Shown: positions 33,009 through 42,562, numbered from the stretch's first letter. The stretch is 64,000 nt of DNA from Oscillospiraceae bacterium (GCA_015063605.1 SVTV01000009.1:1-64000), one strand, 5' to 3'. The notes: a model not told the origin generated them from the sequence alone. Program-made: numbers and translations.

Positions 33009-34462
33009 TTCTTTTCGCCCTCGCTTTCATCCGAGTTTTTATCAGCTAAAAGCTTTACATTGATCTTTTCGGGAGAAATACGTATACCTACATCGGTAGA
33101 AACTTGCTCATCATTGAGCGTTTCTATAAGATAACGTCTTTCGTCCGTGATGACTATCATTTCGTTGTATTTATTCTTCCAGATAACGCTGTCAAGGAAA
33201 CCGTTGAAATCTCCCTCATCCTCGGGGACGATCTCCATATCATAGGGGCTGAATTCAACAGATATTCTGCTTCCTTCTAAAATGTCTTTCGGATCGCAGC
33301 CGAGCACCGACAGGGGAAGCGTGTATTTATGATCTTCTATTTCAAATGAGAAGCTTTCTTCGTCCACGGAAGATACAGATGATGCTATAACATTGGATTC
33401 AGTGGGGAACATACGCTTCATAATATGAGTGTTTTCCGGTGTCACATACATTCCGATAGTCTCGCCAACGGATGCAGTCACCGTTGAATGTATCAGCCAT
33501 GTGTATCCGCCGCAGTCAACGTTCATTTCGTAATGAACACCCTTGAACATACTCGAAGTTACAAGTCCGGTAAGAATGCCTTTTTCGGGAGATGTTACCT
33601 CAATATCCTCGGGACGTATAACGAGATCCACAAGACGGTCTCCGTCGGGACGCTTGTCAACGCAATCGATCGTTCCGCCGCAAACCTTTACTTTGTAATC
33701 CTCGTCCATCACCGCATTGAAGATATTGGCTTCACCGATAAAATCGGCAACAAATGCGTTTGCAGGTTCGTTATAGATGCTTTCGGGTGTGCCTATCTGC
33801 TGAATCGTTCCCGACTTCATTACAACGATAACATCAGACATGGTAAGAGCTTCTTCCTGATCGTGGGTAACGTAAATAAATGTAATGTTGGCTTGCTGCT
33901 GGATCATCTTCAGTTCTAGCTGCATGTCTTTTCTCAGCTTTAAATCCAAAGCACCCAGAGGTTCGTCAAGGAGAAGGAGCTTGGGCATGTTTACCAAAGC
34001 ACGTGCTATTGCAACTCGTTGCTGCTGACCGCCGGACAGCTTTGCCACGGGACGCTTTTCATAACCCTTAAGGTCAACCATTGCAAGCATCTTTTTGACT
34101 TTTTCGTCTATCTCCTTCTGAGGAGTCTTTTTGATCCTCAAGCCGAATGCCACATTTTCATAAACATTCAGATGAGGGAAGAGAGCATATTTCTGAAAGA
34201 CCGTATTTACCGGTCTTTTATGAGGAGGAACATCGTTTACCTTTGTGTTCCCGAAATAGATATCACCGCTTGTGGGAGATTCGAAACCGCCGATAAGGCG
34301 TAAAATAGTTGTTTTGCCGCATCCGGAAGGACCGAGCAGCGTGACAAAAGTCTTGTCCTTAATATACAGGTTGATGTTCTTCAGAACATCCTCACCGTCA
34401 AAAGATTTACATAAGTCAGTAAGCCGAACGAGTATGTCGGAACAGGACTCGTTTTTTGTCAT
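33005..34462 (-). CDS. potA: Spermidine/putrescine ABC transporter ATPase, PotA-like, extended C-terminus
   Basis: The 485-residue protein is about 100 residues longer than typical PotA. The ATPase domain has Walker A GPSGCGKT (44-51), signature LSGGQ (142-146) and Walker B LLLLDEP (162-168). After the usual TOBE region (PEDIEV to about residue 350) a second TOBE-like unit follows (about 385-475; FSPYDMEIV, then FLDSVIWKNKYNEMIV). TOBE domains regulate uptake or bind substrate. AAAGGA precedes ATG 34462. It is the first gene of the potABCD-phosphodiesterase operon and its stop overlaps potB. Confidence 0.93.
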   Translation of the reverse strand: MTKNESCSDILVRLTDLCKSFDGEDVLKNINLYIKDKTFVTLLGPSGCGKTTILRLIGGFESPTSGDIYFGNTKVNDVPPHKRPVNTVFQKYALFPHLNVYENVAFGLRIKKTPQKEIDEKVKKMLAMVDLKGYEKRPVAKLSGGQQQRVAIARALVNMPKLLLLDEPLGALDLKLRKDMQLELKMIQQQANITFIYVTHDQEEALTMSDVIVVMKSGTIQQIGTPESIYNEPANAFVADFIGEANIFNAVMDEDYKVKVCGGTIDCVDKRPDGDRLVDLVIRPEDIEVTSPEKGILTGLVTSSMFKGVHYEMNVDCGGYTWLIHSTVTASVGETIGMYVTPENTHIMKRMFPTESNVIASSVSSVDEESFSFEIEDHKYTLPLSVLGCDPKDILEGSRISVEFSPYDMEIVPEDEGDFNGFLDSVIWKNKYNEMIVITDERRYLIETLNDEQVSTDVGIRISPEKINVKLLADKNSDESEGEKN

Positions 34463-34729
34463 TTCATTTTTCCTTTCCCGAAAGAAAAACCTCTTTCGAA
34501 CCGTTTTAAAATAATTTTAAAAGTTAAACCTTTTTTGCGAAAAATCGCGCAAAAAAGTAAAGGATCTCTACACCCCACTATACTATATACCTTAATGAGA
34601 AAAATGTCAATAGATTTATGAAAAAAATTTATTTTCAGTAATTATGACGAATAAAAAGCGATTAGAGGCGATAGGAGCGAATAGATTCAGTTTTACCCTT
34701 TTAAACTTCCGAATCCTCCTTTAAACTCG
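34463..34729. promoter_or_regulatory. Leader and upstream region of the pot operon
   Basis: No gene is seen. A perfect inverted repeat CTTTTTTGCG (34530-34539) and CGCAAAAAAG (34548-34557) lies about 70 bases upstream of potA and could be an operator or leader hairpin. A short motif series near 34658-34683 (GCGATTAGAG, GCGATAGGAG, GCGAATAG) repeats GCGAT at about 10-base intervals. Function is unknown. Confidence 0.4.
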
Positions 34730-34791
34730 TTTTTGCTCGGAAAGAACACTTACGAAAAAATTATTCTCCGTCATATTCCTCCGAGCAAAAA
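34730..34791 (-). terminator. 12-bp inverted repeat after the beta-helix genes
   Basis: TTTTTGCTCGGA (34730-34741) and TCCGAGCAAAAA (34780-34791) are perfectly complementary with a 38-base spacer. On the - strand the distal arm ends in AAAAA complementary T-runs, consistent with a long-loop terminator after the 34803 gene. Confidence 0.5.
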
Positions 34792-34802
34792 GCAGAATCG
34801 TG

Positions 34803-36251
34803 TTATTTGATTTTACCGTTGATTATATTCTTTTCGATAAGCCTTGCGGAATCGGAAAGAGTATCTTTTTTGTATTCAAAATATAATGGATCGCCTTCGG
34901 TGCGCTTTTGCGCTTCACCGTCCTTACGTTCGGGGAAACGTCCCTCTGAATATGAAAAGTTGTTATATGTGCATATGACCGCTCCGTTGTCATCTCCGGG
35001 CGTTATTATTATGGGAAGACGGGTGATACCTGCATCAAATCTGTTGTGGGATATATCAAAGGTATCCGCACTTGAAAAAATGAAGGGATGGGAAGTACAT
35101 TCCCTGCATTTGATCTGATTTCCCGTAATGCTTATATTATTTTTGCACCTTTCCGTATGAGCACCCTTTCCTCCCATACTGACTACGGCTGATATCCTTC
35201 CCGCGTTGACGATATTGTTCTTGATCTGGATAGAACCGCAATGCTGGGAGTAATAGCAGTTGAAGGGAATGGCACCGCCGTTTTCGAAGGAGAAATTAAG
35301 TATCTCGTTTTCCGAGATAAGGAAATTTCGCTCGGTCAGACTGTTGGAAGCTTCGCCTGCGGTTCCGAAGCCGATACCCTCTATCCAATTGTATATCGGA
35401 AGATAAGGCGTGTTTTCGAGAACCATGTTTGTGATCATGTTACCTGTAATCACCATGTTATTCGTGCGTGATCCCTCTGCATATATTCCGTACAGAATAT
35501 TTCCTTCACAGATGTTGCCTTCGATAACGGCATTCATACCTGCGTGAAGGTCAATACCTTTTCTTGAATTGAAGGAGCATTTATTACCGATTATCTGAAT
35601 GTTAAGAGGAGTTGCTCCCGACCATCCCGTGGTACCGTATCCCGTTCCTCCGTCGTTTTTGCTTCCGTGATGCTCCAGAGTGTTGTTGGTAATGGTTATA
35701 CCGTCTGTAAAGCCGTAAAGGACGCCTGCCACTCTGTTATGATGTATATAACATTTTTCGACCTTTATTCTCTTTGAATAATTATCCTTTGTTCCGTAAA
35801 AAGCTATACCGCAGGCGTTGAAGCCTTTTATCTCCACGTTAGATACTGTGATATCAAAGCATGTATTGAAATTCAGTGCGGAGACCCTGCCGTAATAGCT
35901 CTTTTGCGGTTCATCGAAGAAATATCCGGTATATTCAAAAGACATATCTTTGACAATGACATCGGATATATTATCTTCAAATATGAAAAGAGAAGCGCTT
36001 CTGTGGTCGTCATCTTCCTTTTGTTCGTATGTGTATACTATCTTGCTTTGCTTGCCGTCACCCGTAACGGTAAGATGATCTCCGGAAATGTTTATCGGTT
36101 TTTCAATAAGGTAAGTTCCGGAGGGGAAATACAATGTTCCGCCTTCCTTGAGCGAAGTGACAGCTTTCAATACTGCTTCCGAGCAGTCGGTATCTCCCAT
36201 GGGAGATGCGCCGAAATTACGTACATCGGCATATTTGTTTTCGTTTATCAT
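34803..36251 (-). CDS. Right-handed beta-helix (pectate lyase 3-like) protein, copy 1
   Basis: The 482-residue protein starts with the Pectate_lyase_3 pattern ADVRNFGASPMGDTDCSEAV and LYFPSGTYLIEKPI, followed by many parallel beta-helix coils rich in Asn/Gly (for example ITGNMITNM, VAGVLYGFTDG). Such proteins bind or cut polysaccharides. No signal peptide or membrane span is present, so secretion would need another route. AAGAGGATC precedes ATG 36251. It is the third of three tandem paralogues on the - strand. No catalytic residue set for a lyase or GH28 hydrolase is evident, so the enzymatic claim is weak. Confidence 0.85.
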   Translation of the reverse strand: MINENKYADVRNFGASPMGDTDCSEAVLKAVTSLKEGGTLYFPSGTYLIEKPINISGDHLTVTGDGKQSKIVYTYEQKEDDDHRSASLFIFEDNISDVIVKDMSFEYTGYFFDEPQKSYYGRVSALNFNTCFDITVSNVEIKGFNACGIAFYGTKDNYSKRIKVEKCYIHHNRVAGVLYGFTDGITITNNTLEHHGSKNDGGTGYGTTGWSGATPLNIQIIGNKCSFNSRKGIDLHAGMNAVIEGNICEGNILYGIYAEGSRTNNMVITGNMITNMVLENTPYLPIYNWIEGIGFGTAGEASNSLTERNFLISENEILNFSFENGGAIPFNCYYSQHCGSIQIKNNIVNAGRISAVVSMGGKGAHTERCKNNISITGNQIKCRECTSHPFIFSSADTFDISHNRFDAGITRLPIIITPGDDNGAVICTYNNFSYSEGRFPERKDGEAQKRTEGDPLYFEYKKDTLSDSARLIEKNIINGKIK

Positions 36252-36289
36252 AATGTGATCCTCTTGACGTCTGAAAGGTTGATTTTTAG

Positions 36290-37738
36290 TCAGTTTATAA
36301 TTTTTCCGTTAAGAACGTTGTCTTTAATAATTTTTGGATAATCGTACGGTGTGTTTTCACCCAATTCGAAGAATAACTTTTCTGTGTCCGTAAATTCATG
36401 CGGAGGAAGCTTATCATTCGCAGCCATGTCTTTAAAAGAAAGGTTATTATATGATGTAAAGAAAGCGCTGTTATTTGCGCCGGGCGTAAGAATAAACGGA
36501 TACATGGCTTTTCCCGCATTGATCCTGTTATGTGAAAAATCGAATGTATCGAAGCTCGATGCAACAAACATATTACCCTTGCATTCGTCGAATTTGAAAT
36601 GATTACCCGTGATGCTTATAACATTTTCGCATTTTTCGGTATGAATACCTTTTCCGCTGAAAACAGCTACGTTTCCTATTTTTCCGGCTTTAACGATATT
36701 ATTTTTTATTTGTATCGTTCCGCAATGCTGACCGTAATAGCAATGGAAAAGGATGCCGCTGCCGTTTTCATATGAGAATCCCGATATTTCGTTTTCGCAT
36801 ATTGTGAAATTTCTTTCCTCACGTTCGTTTGATACACCGCCGTAAAAACCGAATCCGATGCATTCCATCCATGTAAATGTAGCCTCGGGCTGATAGGGAG
36901 GGTTCTCAAGATACATATCGGTTATCATGTTTCCCGTTATCGTAATATCGTTGGTATATCTTCCCTCGGCATATATTCCGCTGAGAACATTCCCCTCGCA
37001 GATATTTCCTTCGATGAGTGCTTTCTTTCCGGCGTGAAGGTCGATTCCTTTTCTGTAATTGAAAGAAGCCTTATTGCCTATGATCTGAATATTGAGAGGC
37101 TTTCCTCCGGATGAGCCCGCACAACCGTATCCGGTTCCGCCGTCATACTTGCTTCCGTGGTATTCGAGATTATTATTTGTGATAGTAAGACCGTCTACAT
37201 ATCCGTAAAGGATACCCGCAACTCTGTTATGGTGGAGATAACACTTATCTACCTTGAGTCTTTTTGAATACTCCTCGGAAGAGCCGATGAATGCGATCGC
37301 ATTTGCATTGAATCCCGTTACCTCGATATTTGTGATGAACACATCAAAGCATATTCCGAAATAGAATGCTGAGATCTTACCGTAATAGCTTTTCATAGGC
37401 TCATCAAAAAATTCGCCTCTGTATTCAAGATACAGATCTTTTACCTTCAGATCCGATATATTATCCGCAAATGAGAAGAGGGAAGCCGTTGAACCGTTGT
37501 CATCATCCTTCTGCTCATATGTATAGATTATCTTGCTGTGCTTTCCGTCGCCTGTTATGGTAAGGTGATCGCCGGACACCTTGACCGGCTTTTCAATAAG
37601 ATATGTTCCCGAAGGAAAATATAACGTTCCGCCTTCTTCTATAGAGGTAAGAGCCTTGATAACAGCCTCTGAGCAATCGATATCTCCTTTGGGTGATGCG
37701 CCGAAATTGCGTACGTCCGCAACGCTGTTTGCTAACAT
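36290..37738 (-). CDS. Right-handed beta-helix (pectate lyase 3-like) protein, copy 2
   Basis: The 482-residue paralogue of its neighbours has the same N-terminus (VADVRNFGASPKGDIDCSEAV) and the same coil landmarks: YLHHNRVAGILYGYVDGL, ITNNNLEYHGSKYDGG, then GYGCAGSSGG. ATG 37738 is preferred over the upstream ATG at 37768, which overlaps the previous stop, because AAAGGCAGGAA lies before it and it gives the same start as the other copies. Cys-containing segments in GYGCAG differ from copy 1 (GYGTTG). No signal peptide is seen. Function is probably glycan binding or processing. Confidence 0.85.
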   Translation of the reverse strand: MLANSVADVRNFGASPKGDIDCSEAVIKALTSIEEGGTLYFPSGTYLIEKPVKVSGDHLTITGDGKHSKIIYTYEQKDDDNGSTASLFSFADNISDLKVKDLYLEYRGEFFDEPMKSYYGKISAFYFGICFDVFITNIEVTGFNANAIAFIGSSEEYSKRLKVDKCYLHHNRVAGILYGYVDGLTITNNNLEYHGSKYDGGTGYGCAGSSGGKPLNIQIIGNKASFNYRKGIDLHAGKKALIEGNICEGNVLSGIYAEGRYTNDITITGNMITDMYLENPPYQPEATFTWMECIGFGFYGGVSNEREERNFTICENEISGFSYENGSGILFHCYYGQHCGTIQIKNNIVKAGKIGNVAVFSGKGIHTEKCENVISITGNHFKFDECKGNMFVASSFDTFDFSHNRINAGKAMYPFILTPGANNSAFFTSYNNLSFKDMAANDKLPPHEFTDTEKLFFELGENTPYDYPKIIKDNVLNGKIIN

Positions 37739-37764
37739 ATTATATTCCTGCCTTTCGGATGAGC

Positions 37765-39198
37765 TCATATTACTTTTCCGTTCAGTATGTTTTTCTCGAT
37801 TATTCTGGGATAATCGATCTTACCGGAATCTCTGAATATCTTTTCGACCTCAGAGGAGCTTCTGTCGGTATTATCCTCATAGGTGTGCAGTTCGGAGCAC
37901 GAGAGATTATTATATGTGCATATCAAGGCGCCGTTATCGTCACCGGGGGAGGCTATAAACGGATATCTTCCTTTTTCGATCTCAACACGGTTATGAGAAA
38001 AATCATATGTGTCAAATGATGATACCAAAAAGGGACTGTATGTACATTCTCTGCACTTTATTTGATTTCCCGTGATAGATATGTTGTTTTTGCAAGCTTC
38101 CGTGTGAGGACCTTTTCCGTTGAATCCGACTATCGTAGCTACCTTTCCCAAGTTCAATATATTATTCTTTATCTGAACAGAGCCTCTGTGAAGACCGTAG
38201 TAGCAATTAAAGGGAACTGCAGAACCGTTTTCAAAGGAAAAATTCAATAATTCATTTTCCGAAATTACAAAATTGCGTTCCTCGGTATCATCCTTAACTC
38301 CTCCGTATATGCCGAATCCTATACCTTCAATACCTTTGTATATAGGTGGATAAGGTGTGTCGATCAGGGACATATTCGTTATCATATTTCCGGTAACAAT
38401 AATATCGTTGGCATATCTTCCTTCTGCGTATATAGCGCAGAGCACGTTACCTTCACATATATTGCCTTCTATAACTGCTTTTTTACCGGCGTGAAGATCG
38501 ATTCCTTTTCTGTAGTTGAAGGAAGCCTTATTTCCGATTATCTGCACATTGAGAGGTATACCTCCCGATGAGCCCGCACAGCCGTATCCCGTACCGCCGT
38601 CGTATTTGCTTCCGTGGTATTCAAGGTTGTTGTTGGTGATCGAGATCCCGTCAACGTATCCGTAAAGCACCCCCGCCACTCTGTTATGGTGCAGATAGCA
38701 TTTATCCACCTTGAGACGCTTTGAATAATCCGAGGGTGATCCCATAAAAGCGATCGCATTGGAATTGAATCTTGTTATTTCAACATTTTTGAATGCTACA
38801 TCGAAGCATATACCGAAATAAAATGCAGAGACCTTTCCGAAGTAGCTTTTCTGAGCTTCGTCGAAATATTCGCCCTTGTATTCAAGATAAAGATCTTTTA
38901 CATTAATGTCGCATATATAATCTTCGAATGAAAAGAGCGATGCGGTCGTTGCATTATCTTCTTCTGTTTGCTCGTAAGTATAGATTATCCTGCTTTGTCT
39001 TCCTTCGCCGATCAAAGTAAGGTTGGAGCGGTTTACTCTGATGGGATTTTCGAATAAATATTCTCCGCGTGGAAAAAATATTATTCCTCCGTTTGTAAGG
39101 CTTTCTTCGGCTTTTTTAAATATGCCCGAGCAGTCCGAATCTCCGTTAGGCGATGCACCGAATTCACGTATATTGATTACATTGTAAGTGATTTCCAT
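37765..39198 (-). CDS. Right-handed beta-helix (pectate lyase 3-like) protein, copy 3
   Basis: The 477-residue protein is the first gene of the three-gene series on the - strand. It starts VINIREFGASPNGDSDCSGIF and shares the coil series HHNRVAGVLYGYVDGI and EYHGSKYDGGTGYGCAG with copy 2, to which it is clearly closer than to copy 1. AGGAC lies upstream of ATG 39198. As in the other copies there is no signal peptide. A terminator separates it from metA, so the three genes probably have a promoter in 39199-39240 (a TATACT-like box is present). Confidence 0.85.
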   Translation of the reverse strand: MEITYNVINIREFGASPNGDSDCSGIFKKAEESLTNGGIIFFPRGEYLFENPIRVNRSNLTLIGEGRQSRIIYTYEQTEEDNATTASLFSFEDYICDINVKDLYLEYKGEYFDEAQKSYFGKVSAFYFGICFDVAFKNVEITRFNSNAIAFMGSPSDYSKRLKVDKCYLHHNRVAGVLYGYVDGISITNNNLEYHGSKYDGGTGYGCAGSSGGIPLNVQIIGNKASFNYRKGIDLHAGKKAVIEGNICEGNVLCAIYAEGRYANDIIVTGNMITNMSLIDTPYPPIYKGIEGIGFGIYGGVKDDTEERNFVISENELLNFSFENGSAVPFNCYYGLHRGSVQIKNNILNLGKVATIVGFNGKGPHTEACKNNISITGNQIKCRECTYSPFLVSSFDTYDFSHNRVEIEKGRYPFIASPGDDNGALICTYNNLSCSELHTYEDNTDRSSSEVEKIFRDSGKIDYPRIIEKNILNGKVI

Positions 39199-39240
39199 GT
39201 TTTGTCCTGTTAATTTTATCCTTTATAGTATAAAATAAGA

Positions 39241-39263
39241 CCGCTTCGCAAAATGCGAAGCGG
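39241..39263 (-). terminator. metA terminator
   Basis: CCGCTTCGCA (39241-39250) pairs perfectly with TGCGAAGCGG (39254-39263). On the - strand it is followed by TCTTATTTTATA. Confidence 0.8.
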
Positions 39264-39339
39264 TACACTTCACGTGCTATGCAAAAAGATAACACAAAAC
39301 TATCGTTATGTCAATAGTTATTTTGATTTTTTTTCAAAA

Positions 39340-40269
39340 TTATTCGTTGCTTTGAGTTATAGCCGAAATGTCAAAGGGAGTCTGCTGGTATACAAAGTAA
39401 TTCATCCAATTTGAGAAGAGAAGATGAGCGTGTGAACGCCAGCGGTTTACGGGACGTTTTTCCGGATCGTTATCGGGGAAGTAATTAAAAGGAATATCAA
39501 TGGGAAGACCTTTGTTTACATCTCTGAAATACTCACGGGAAAGTGTATCGAAATCATACTCCAGATGACCTGTAATAAATACATTCCGTCTGCTTTTTGA
39601 TGCAACAAGCAAAACTCCCGCATCCTCGGATTCTGCAAGTAATTCCACTTTGGGACAAGCAAGGATATCTTCTCTGGAAACAAAGGAATGTCTGGAGTGG
39701 GGAGCAAGGAAATTTTCGTCAAAACCTCTTACAAGTTCATGAGAAGGATTGATTACCTTATGGTCGAAAACCCCGAATACCTTTTTATCTGTGGGATATT
39801 TCTTTATTCCGTAATTATAGTAAAGACCTGCCTGTGCGCCCCAGCATATATACATGGTTGAATGAACATTTTTCTTTGACCATGCAAGAATATCGCAAAG
39901 CTCATTCCAATAATCCACCTTCTCGAATTCAAGATTCTCAACCGGAGCACCCGTTATTATCATTCCGTCAAATTTCTTTTCTTTTACTTCATCAAAGGAT
40001 TTGTAAAAGTAATCGAGATATTCTGCGGATGTATTCTTCGAAACGTGTGTGGATGTTTTGAGAAGAGTAATATCTATCTGCAGAGGAGTATTGGACAAAA
40101 GACGGCAAAGCTGTGTTTCGGTAACAGTCTTTGTAGGCATGAGATTAAGAATGATTATATGAAGAGGGCGTATGTCCTGGTGTATCGCCCGTGTCTCACT
40201 CATAGTGAATATATTTTCTTTTTCAAGTATTTCCGAAGCAGGAAGTAAGTTGGGAATTTTGATCGGCAT
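39340..40269 (-). CDS. metA: Homoserine O-acyltransferase, MetA family
   Basis: The 309-residue protein has MetA signatures: [11 protein letters not shown] start, [14 protein letters not shown], the nucleophile region [12 protein letters not shown] with Cys in the ICWG elbow, and SRHSFV. It activates homoserine (as the O-acetyl or O-succinyl ester) in methionine synthesis. ATG 40269 is chosen over a GTG three codons upstream because AAAGGG precedes it. Many Firmicutes MetA proteins use acetyl-CoA, but the acyl donor cannot be fixed here. It sits after hslO in the same orientation; no SAM riboswitch is seen in the 76-base gap. Confidence 0.95.
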   Translation of the reverse strand: MPIKIPNLLPASEILEKENIFTMSETRAIHQDIRPLHIIILNLMPTKTVTETQLCRLLSNTPLQIDITLLKTSTHVSKNTSAEYLDYFYKSFDEVKEKKFDGMIITGAPVENLEFEKVDYWNELCDILAWSKKNVHSTMYICWGAQAGLYYNYGIKKYPTDKKVFGVFDHKVINPSHELVRGFDENFLAPHSRHSFVSREDILACPKVELLAESEDAGVLLVASKSRRNVFITGHLEYDFDTLSREYFRDVNKGLPIDIPFNYFPDNDPEKRPVNRWRSHAHLLFSNWMNYFVYQQTPFDISAITQSNE

Positions 40270-40314
40270 CGTTATCACCCTTTCATCAGTAATTTATTCA
40301 ATGTGGTTTGTTTT

Positions 40315-40334
40315 ACGGGAAGATCGCTTCCCGT
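40315..40334. terminator. Hairpin between hslO and metA
   Basis: ACGGGAAG (40315-40322) pairs with CTTCCCGT (40327-40334) across ATCG. No U-run follows on the - strand, so it may instead stabilise an RNA end or act as an attenuator. Confidence 0.4.
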
Positions 40335-40345
40335 TAGTTTTAGAC

Positions 40346-41239
40346 TTAGTTTTTTGCTTCTATTGAATCTAGCATTCTCTTAAGATCTTCGGGAGAGAAG
40401 TTGTATTCCGAGTTGCAGAAATAACACTTGGCAGTCTGAGTTTTGTTTTCCTCGTACATCTCGGTAAGCTCTTCCTTGCCGAGGCTTATCATGGCCTTTT
40501 CATATTTTTCGTAAGAGCAGTTGCACTTGTATTCCACTGGGATCTCGTCGAATATATCGTATTCTATACCGTTGAATACTGTGCGTATAATATCCTCATT
40601 GGTGCATCCGTCGGCAAGCATTGCCGTAACGGAGGCAAGAGGCGCTATATTACGCTCGAGTATATCTATTATTGCATCATCCGCTCCGGGGAGAAGCTGC
40701 ACTATAAATCCACCGGAAGCCAGAACGGTTCTGTCTCTGTCTATAAGCACACCCAAAGCACAGACTGTGGGAGTCTGTTCGCTTTGCGCAAAATACTCTG
40801 TTATATCCTCGGCGATCTCACCCGATACAAGAGGCGACATTCCTATATAAGGCTCTTTCAGACCCATATCCTTGATGATACAAAGAGTGCCTTCATGTCC
40901 GATTGCTCCTCCTACATCAAGCTTGCCTGCAGAATTGAGGGGAAGATCAACGTAAGGATCTGCTGCATATCCCTTTACGTTTCCCATGTAATCCCCCACG
41001 CAAACAACCTTGGATGCGGGACCGTTTCCTGTTATCTGCAATGTTAAGGTATTGTCTTTATCCTTGAGAAGACAGCTCATAAGAGAGCATGCGGTCAGTG
41101 CTCTGCCGAGAAGGGCAGTGGTAGTAGGCGTAAGCCCATGGATCTGCCTTGCTTTCTCTGTAATGCTTTTTGAATTCAATACAAGTATACGTGCGCTTCC
41201 GTCTCTTGATACGGCACGTGTCAATATATCCGTACTCAT
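40346..41239 (-). CDS. hslO: Redox-regulated chaperone Hsp33
   Basis: The 297-residue protein has the Hsp33 core (TALLGRALTACSLMS, then GPASKVVCVGDYMGNVKGY) and the C-terminal zinc switch C239-x-C241 with C272-x2-C275. Reduced Hsp33 binds zinc through these cysteines and is inactive; oxidation releases zinc and activates its holdase function in the cytoplasm. CAGGAAC precedes ATG 41239. It is followed by metA on the same strand. All four zinc cysteines are present. Confidence 0.97.
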   Translation of the reverse strand: MSTDILTRAVSRDGSARILVLNSKSITEKARQIHGLTPTTTALLGRALTACSLMSCLLKDKDNTLTLQITGNGPASKVVCVGDYMGNVKGYAADPYVDLPLNSAGKLDVGGAIGHEGTLCIIKDMGLKEPYIGMSPLVSGEIAEDITEYFAQSEQTPTVCALGVLIDRDRTVLASGGFIVQLLPGADDAIIDILERNIAPLASVTAMLADGCTNEDIIRTVFNGIEYDIFDEIPVEYKCNCSYEKYEKAMISLGKEELTEMYEENKTQTAKCYFCNSEYNFSPEDLKRMLDSIEAKN

Positions 41240-41293
41240 CGTTATTTGTTCCTGATTCTGTTATTACTATTTATAATGCGTATTACAATGACA

Positions 41294-42097
41294 TTAATCT
41301 GTTAAATTATTTTCAACGATCCGTTTTCTGGCGGTGAAGATCATTTTATGCGGAATATCGTTCTCCCGTGCGGAAGAAAATATATCCTTATCCGTACATA
41401 CCGATATGACATCAAATCCATTTTTATCAAGAAGGGATCTGATCGTTTTCTCGGAAAAATATTTCTGACGCTGGTGTTCGTCAACTCTTGAATAATTATC
41501 CCTCTGTCCTGCATTTTTTATAAAGAGAGTGAGATAAAAATCGCATATCTGCTTTTCGCTGTCGTAAGCGTTTTCCCACGCACAGAAAAGCTCCGGGTAG
41601 TCGAAAATGAATGTATTTTGGTTGTAATGGGATTCGTATCTTTCCGATGTGCTTACATCGAAGATGAATAATCCTCCATCCTTCAGAGCGTCTGATGTGC
41701 TTTGGAATGCAGCATTCAGATCTTTTTTTGTAAGGAGATAATTAAGGGAGTCATATAAGCAAACGCAGGAGTCGGCTTGGGAATACAGTCTGTAATTCCG
41801 CATATCCTGGCAAGTGAAAAATATCTCAGAATTGCTTACTTCCGAGCACTTGAAGCTTGCTTCCGATAACATATCGGGGGAGAAATCCAATGCTATGACT
41901 TTGTATCCTTCTTTATGAAGTCTCAGAGTGACCTCGCCTGTTCCGCATGCGAGATCAAGTATGCGTGAATTCTTGTTTATGCCGTTGGTGGCAAATACCG
42001 TATTTATATATGCAAGATATTCGTCATAAGCCGCACCGTCATTCAGAATATCGTAATACCTTGAAATTGATCTGTATTGAGTTTCGGTTTTAAACAT
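41294..42097 (-). CDS. Class I SAM-dependent methyltransferase
   Basis: The 267-residue protein has methyltransferase motif I RILDLACGTGEVTLRL, motif II VIALDFSPDMLSEA and a motif IV-like FDVSTSERY. These place it in the Methyltransf_25/11 type; substrate is unknown. It has no membrane span. AGAAGAG precedes ATG 42097. It lies between hslO and the YerC-like regulator on the same strand, with an 85-base gap to the latter. Small-molecule or tRNA substrates are both possible. Confidence 0.85.
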   Translation of the reverse strand: MFKTETQYRSISRYYDILNDGAAYDEYLAYINTVFATNGINKNSRILDLACGTGEVTLRLHKEGYKVIALDFSPDMLSEASFKCSEVSNSEIFFTCQDMRNYRLYSQADSCVCLYDSLNYLLTKKDLNAAFQSTSDALKDGGLFIFDVSTSERYESHYNQNTFIFDYPELFCAWENAYDSEKQICDFYLTLFIKNAGQRDNYSRVDEHQRQKYFSEKTIRSLLDKNGFDVISVCTDKDIFSSARENDIPHKMIFTARKRIVENNLTD

Positions 42098-42182
42098 AAA
42101 CTCTTCTGTGTCTCTTTCTTAACAACCCGTTGAATTTTTAAACTCATGTCTGTCTTCCGATGGAACGTAAGAATAATAAGCC

Positions 42183-42494
42183 TTATTCTTCTTCCTTAAG
42201 TGCACCGTTTGTTTTGAGTCTGTCGATAACATTTCTGTACCCGTCACTTCCGTATTTTAAACAGCGGTTCACACGGCTTATCGTTGCCGTGGACAAGCCT
42301 GTTTTTGCACAGATCTCATTGTAAGGAATATTTTTGTCAAGCATTATTGCCGCTTTAAAGCGCTTTGACATTTCTTTCATTTCGGCAACCGTGCAGAGAT
42401 CGTCAAATAAGCGGTAGAATTCTTCGGTGTTTTCCAAAGTAAGCATCGCCTCGAACATTATATCTGTATCTCTGTCTTTTATCTTCGGATTCAT
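42183..42494 (-). CDS. YerC/YecD family TrpR-related regulator
   Basis: The 103-residue protein matches the YerC/YecD TrpR-like family: MFEAMLTLENTEEFYRLFDDLC followed by MSKRFKAAIMLDKNIPYNEICAKTGLSTATISRV, a helix-turn-helix. These regulators are related to TrpR, but their ligand is unknown. ATG 42494 is preferred because GAAAGGT lies before it; an in-frame ATG eight codons upstream lies in the preceding hairpin. It is preceded by the LarA-like gene and its terminator. The target genes cannot be read from the sequence. Confidence 0.9.
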   Translation of the reverse strand: MNPKIKDRDTDIMFEAMLTLENTEEFYRLFDDLCTVAEMKEMSKRFKAAIMLDKNIPYNEICAKTGLSTATISRVNRCLKYGSDGYRNVIDRLKTNGALKEEE

Positions 42495-42517
42495 TTTTTG
42501 ACCATACCTTTCGTGCA

Positions 42518-42549
42518 AAGGGCTGTCTCGCTGACTTAAGACAGCCCTT
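42518..42549 (-). terminator. Terminator of the LarA-like gene
   Basis: AAGGGCTGTCT (42518-42528) and AGACAGCCCTT (42539-42549) form a perfect 11-bp stem with a 10-base loop, 14 bases past the stop at 42563. Confidence 0.7.
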
Positions 42550-42562
42550 ATAGCCGTAAAAA

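Noticed and set aside
40270..40345. Possible SAM or T-box control upstream of metA
   Set aside because: The 76-base gap holds only an 8-bp hairpin, too short for a SAM riboswitch or T-box.
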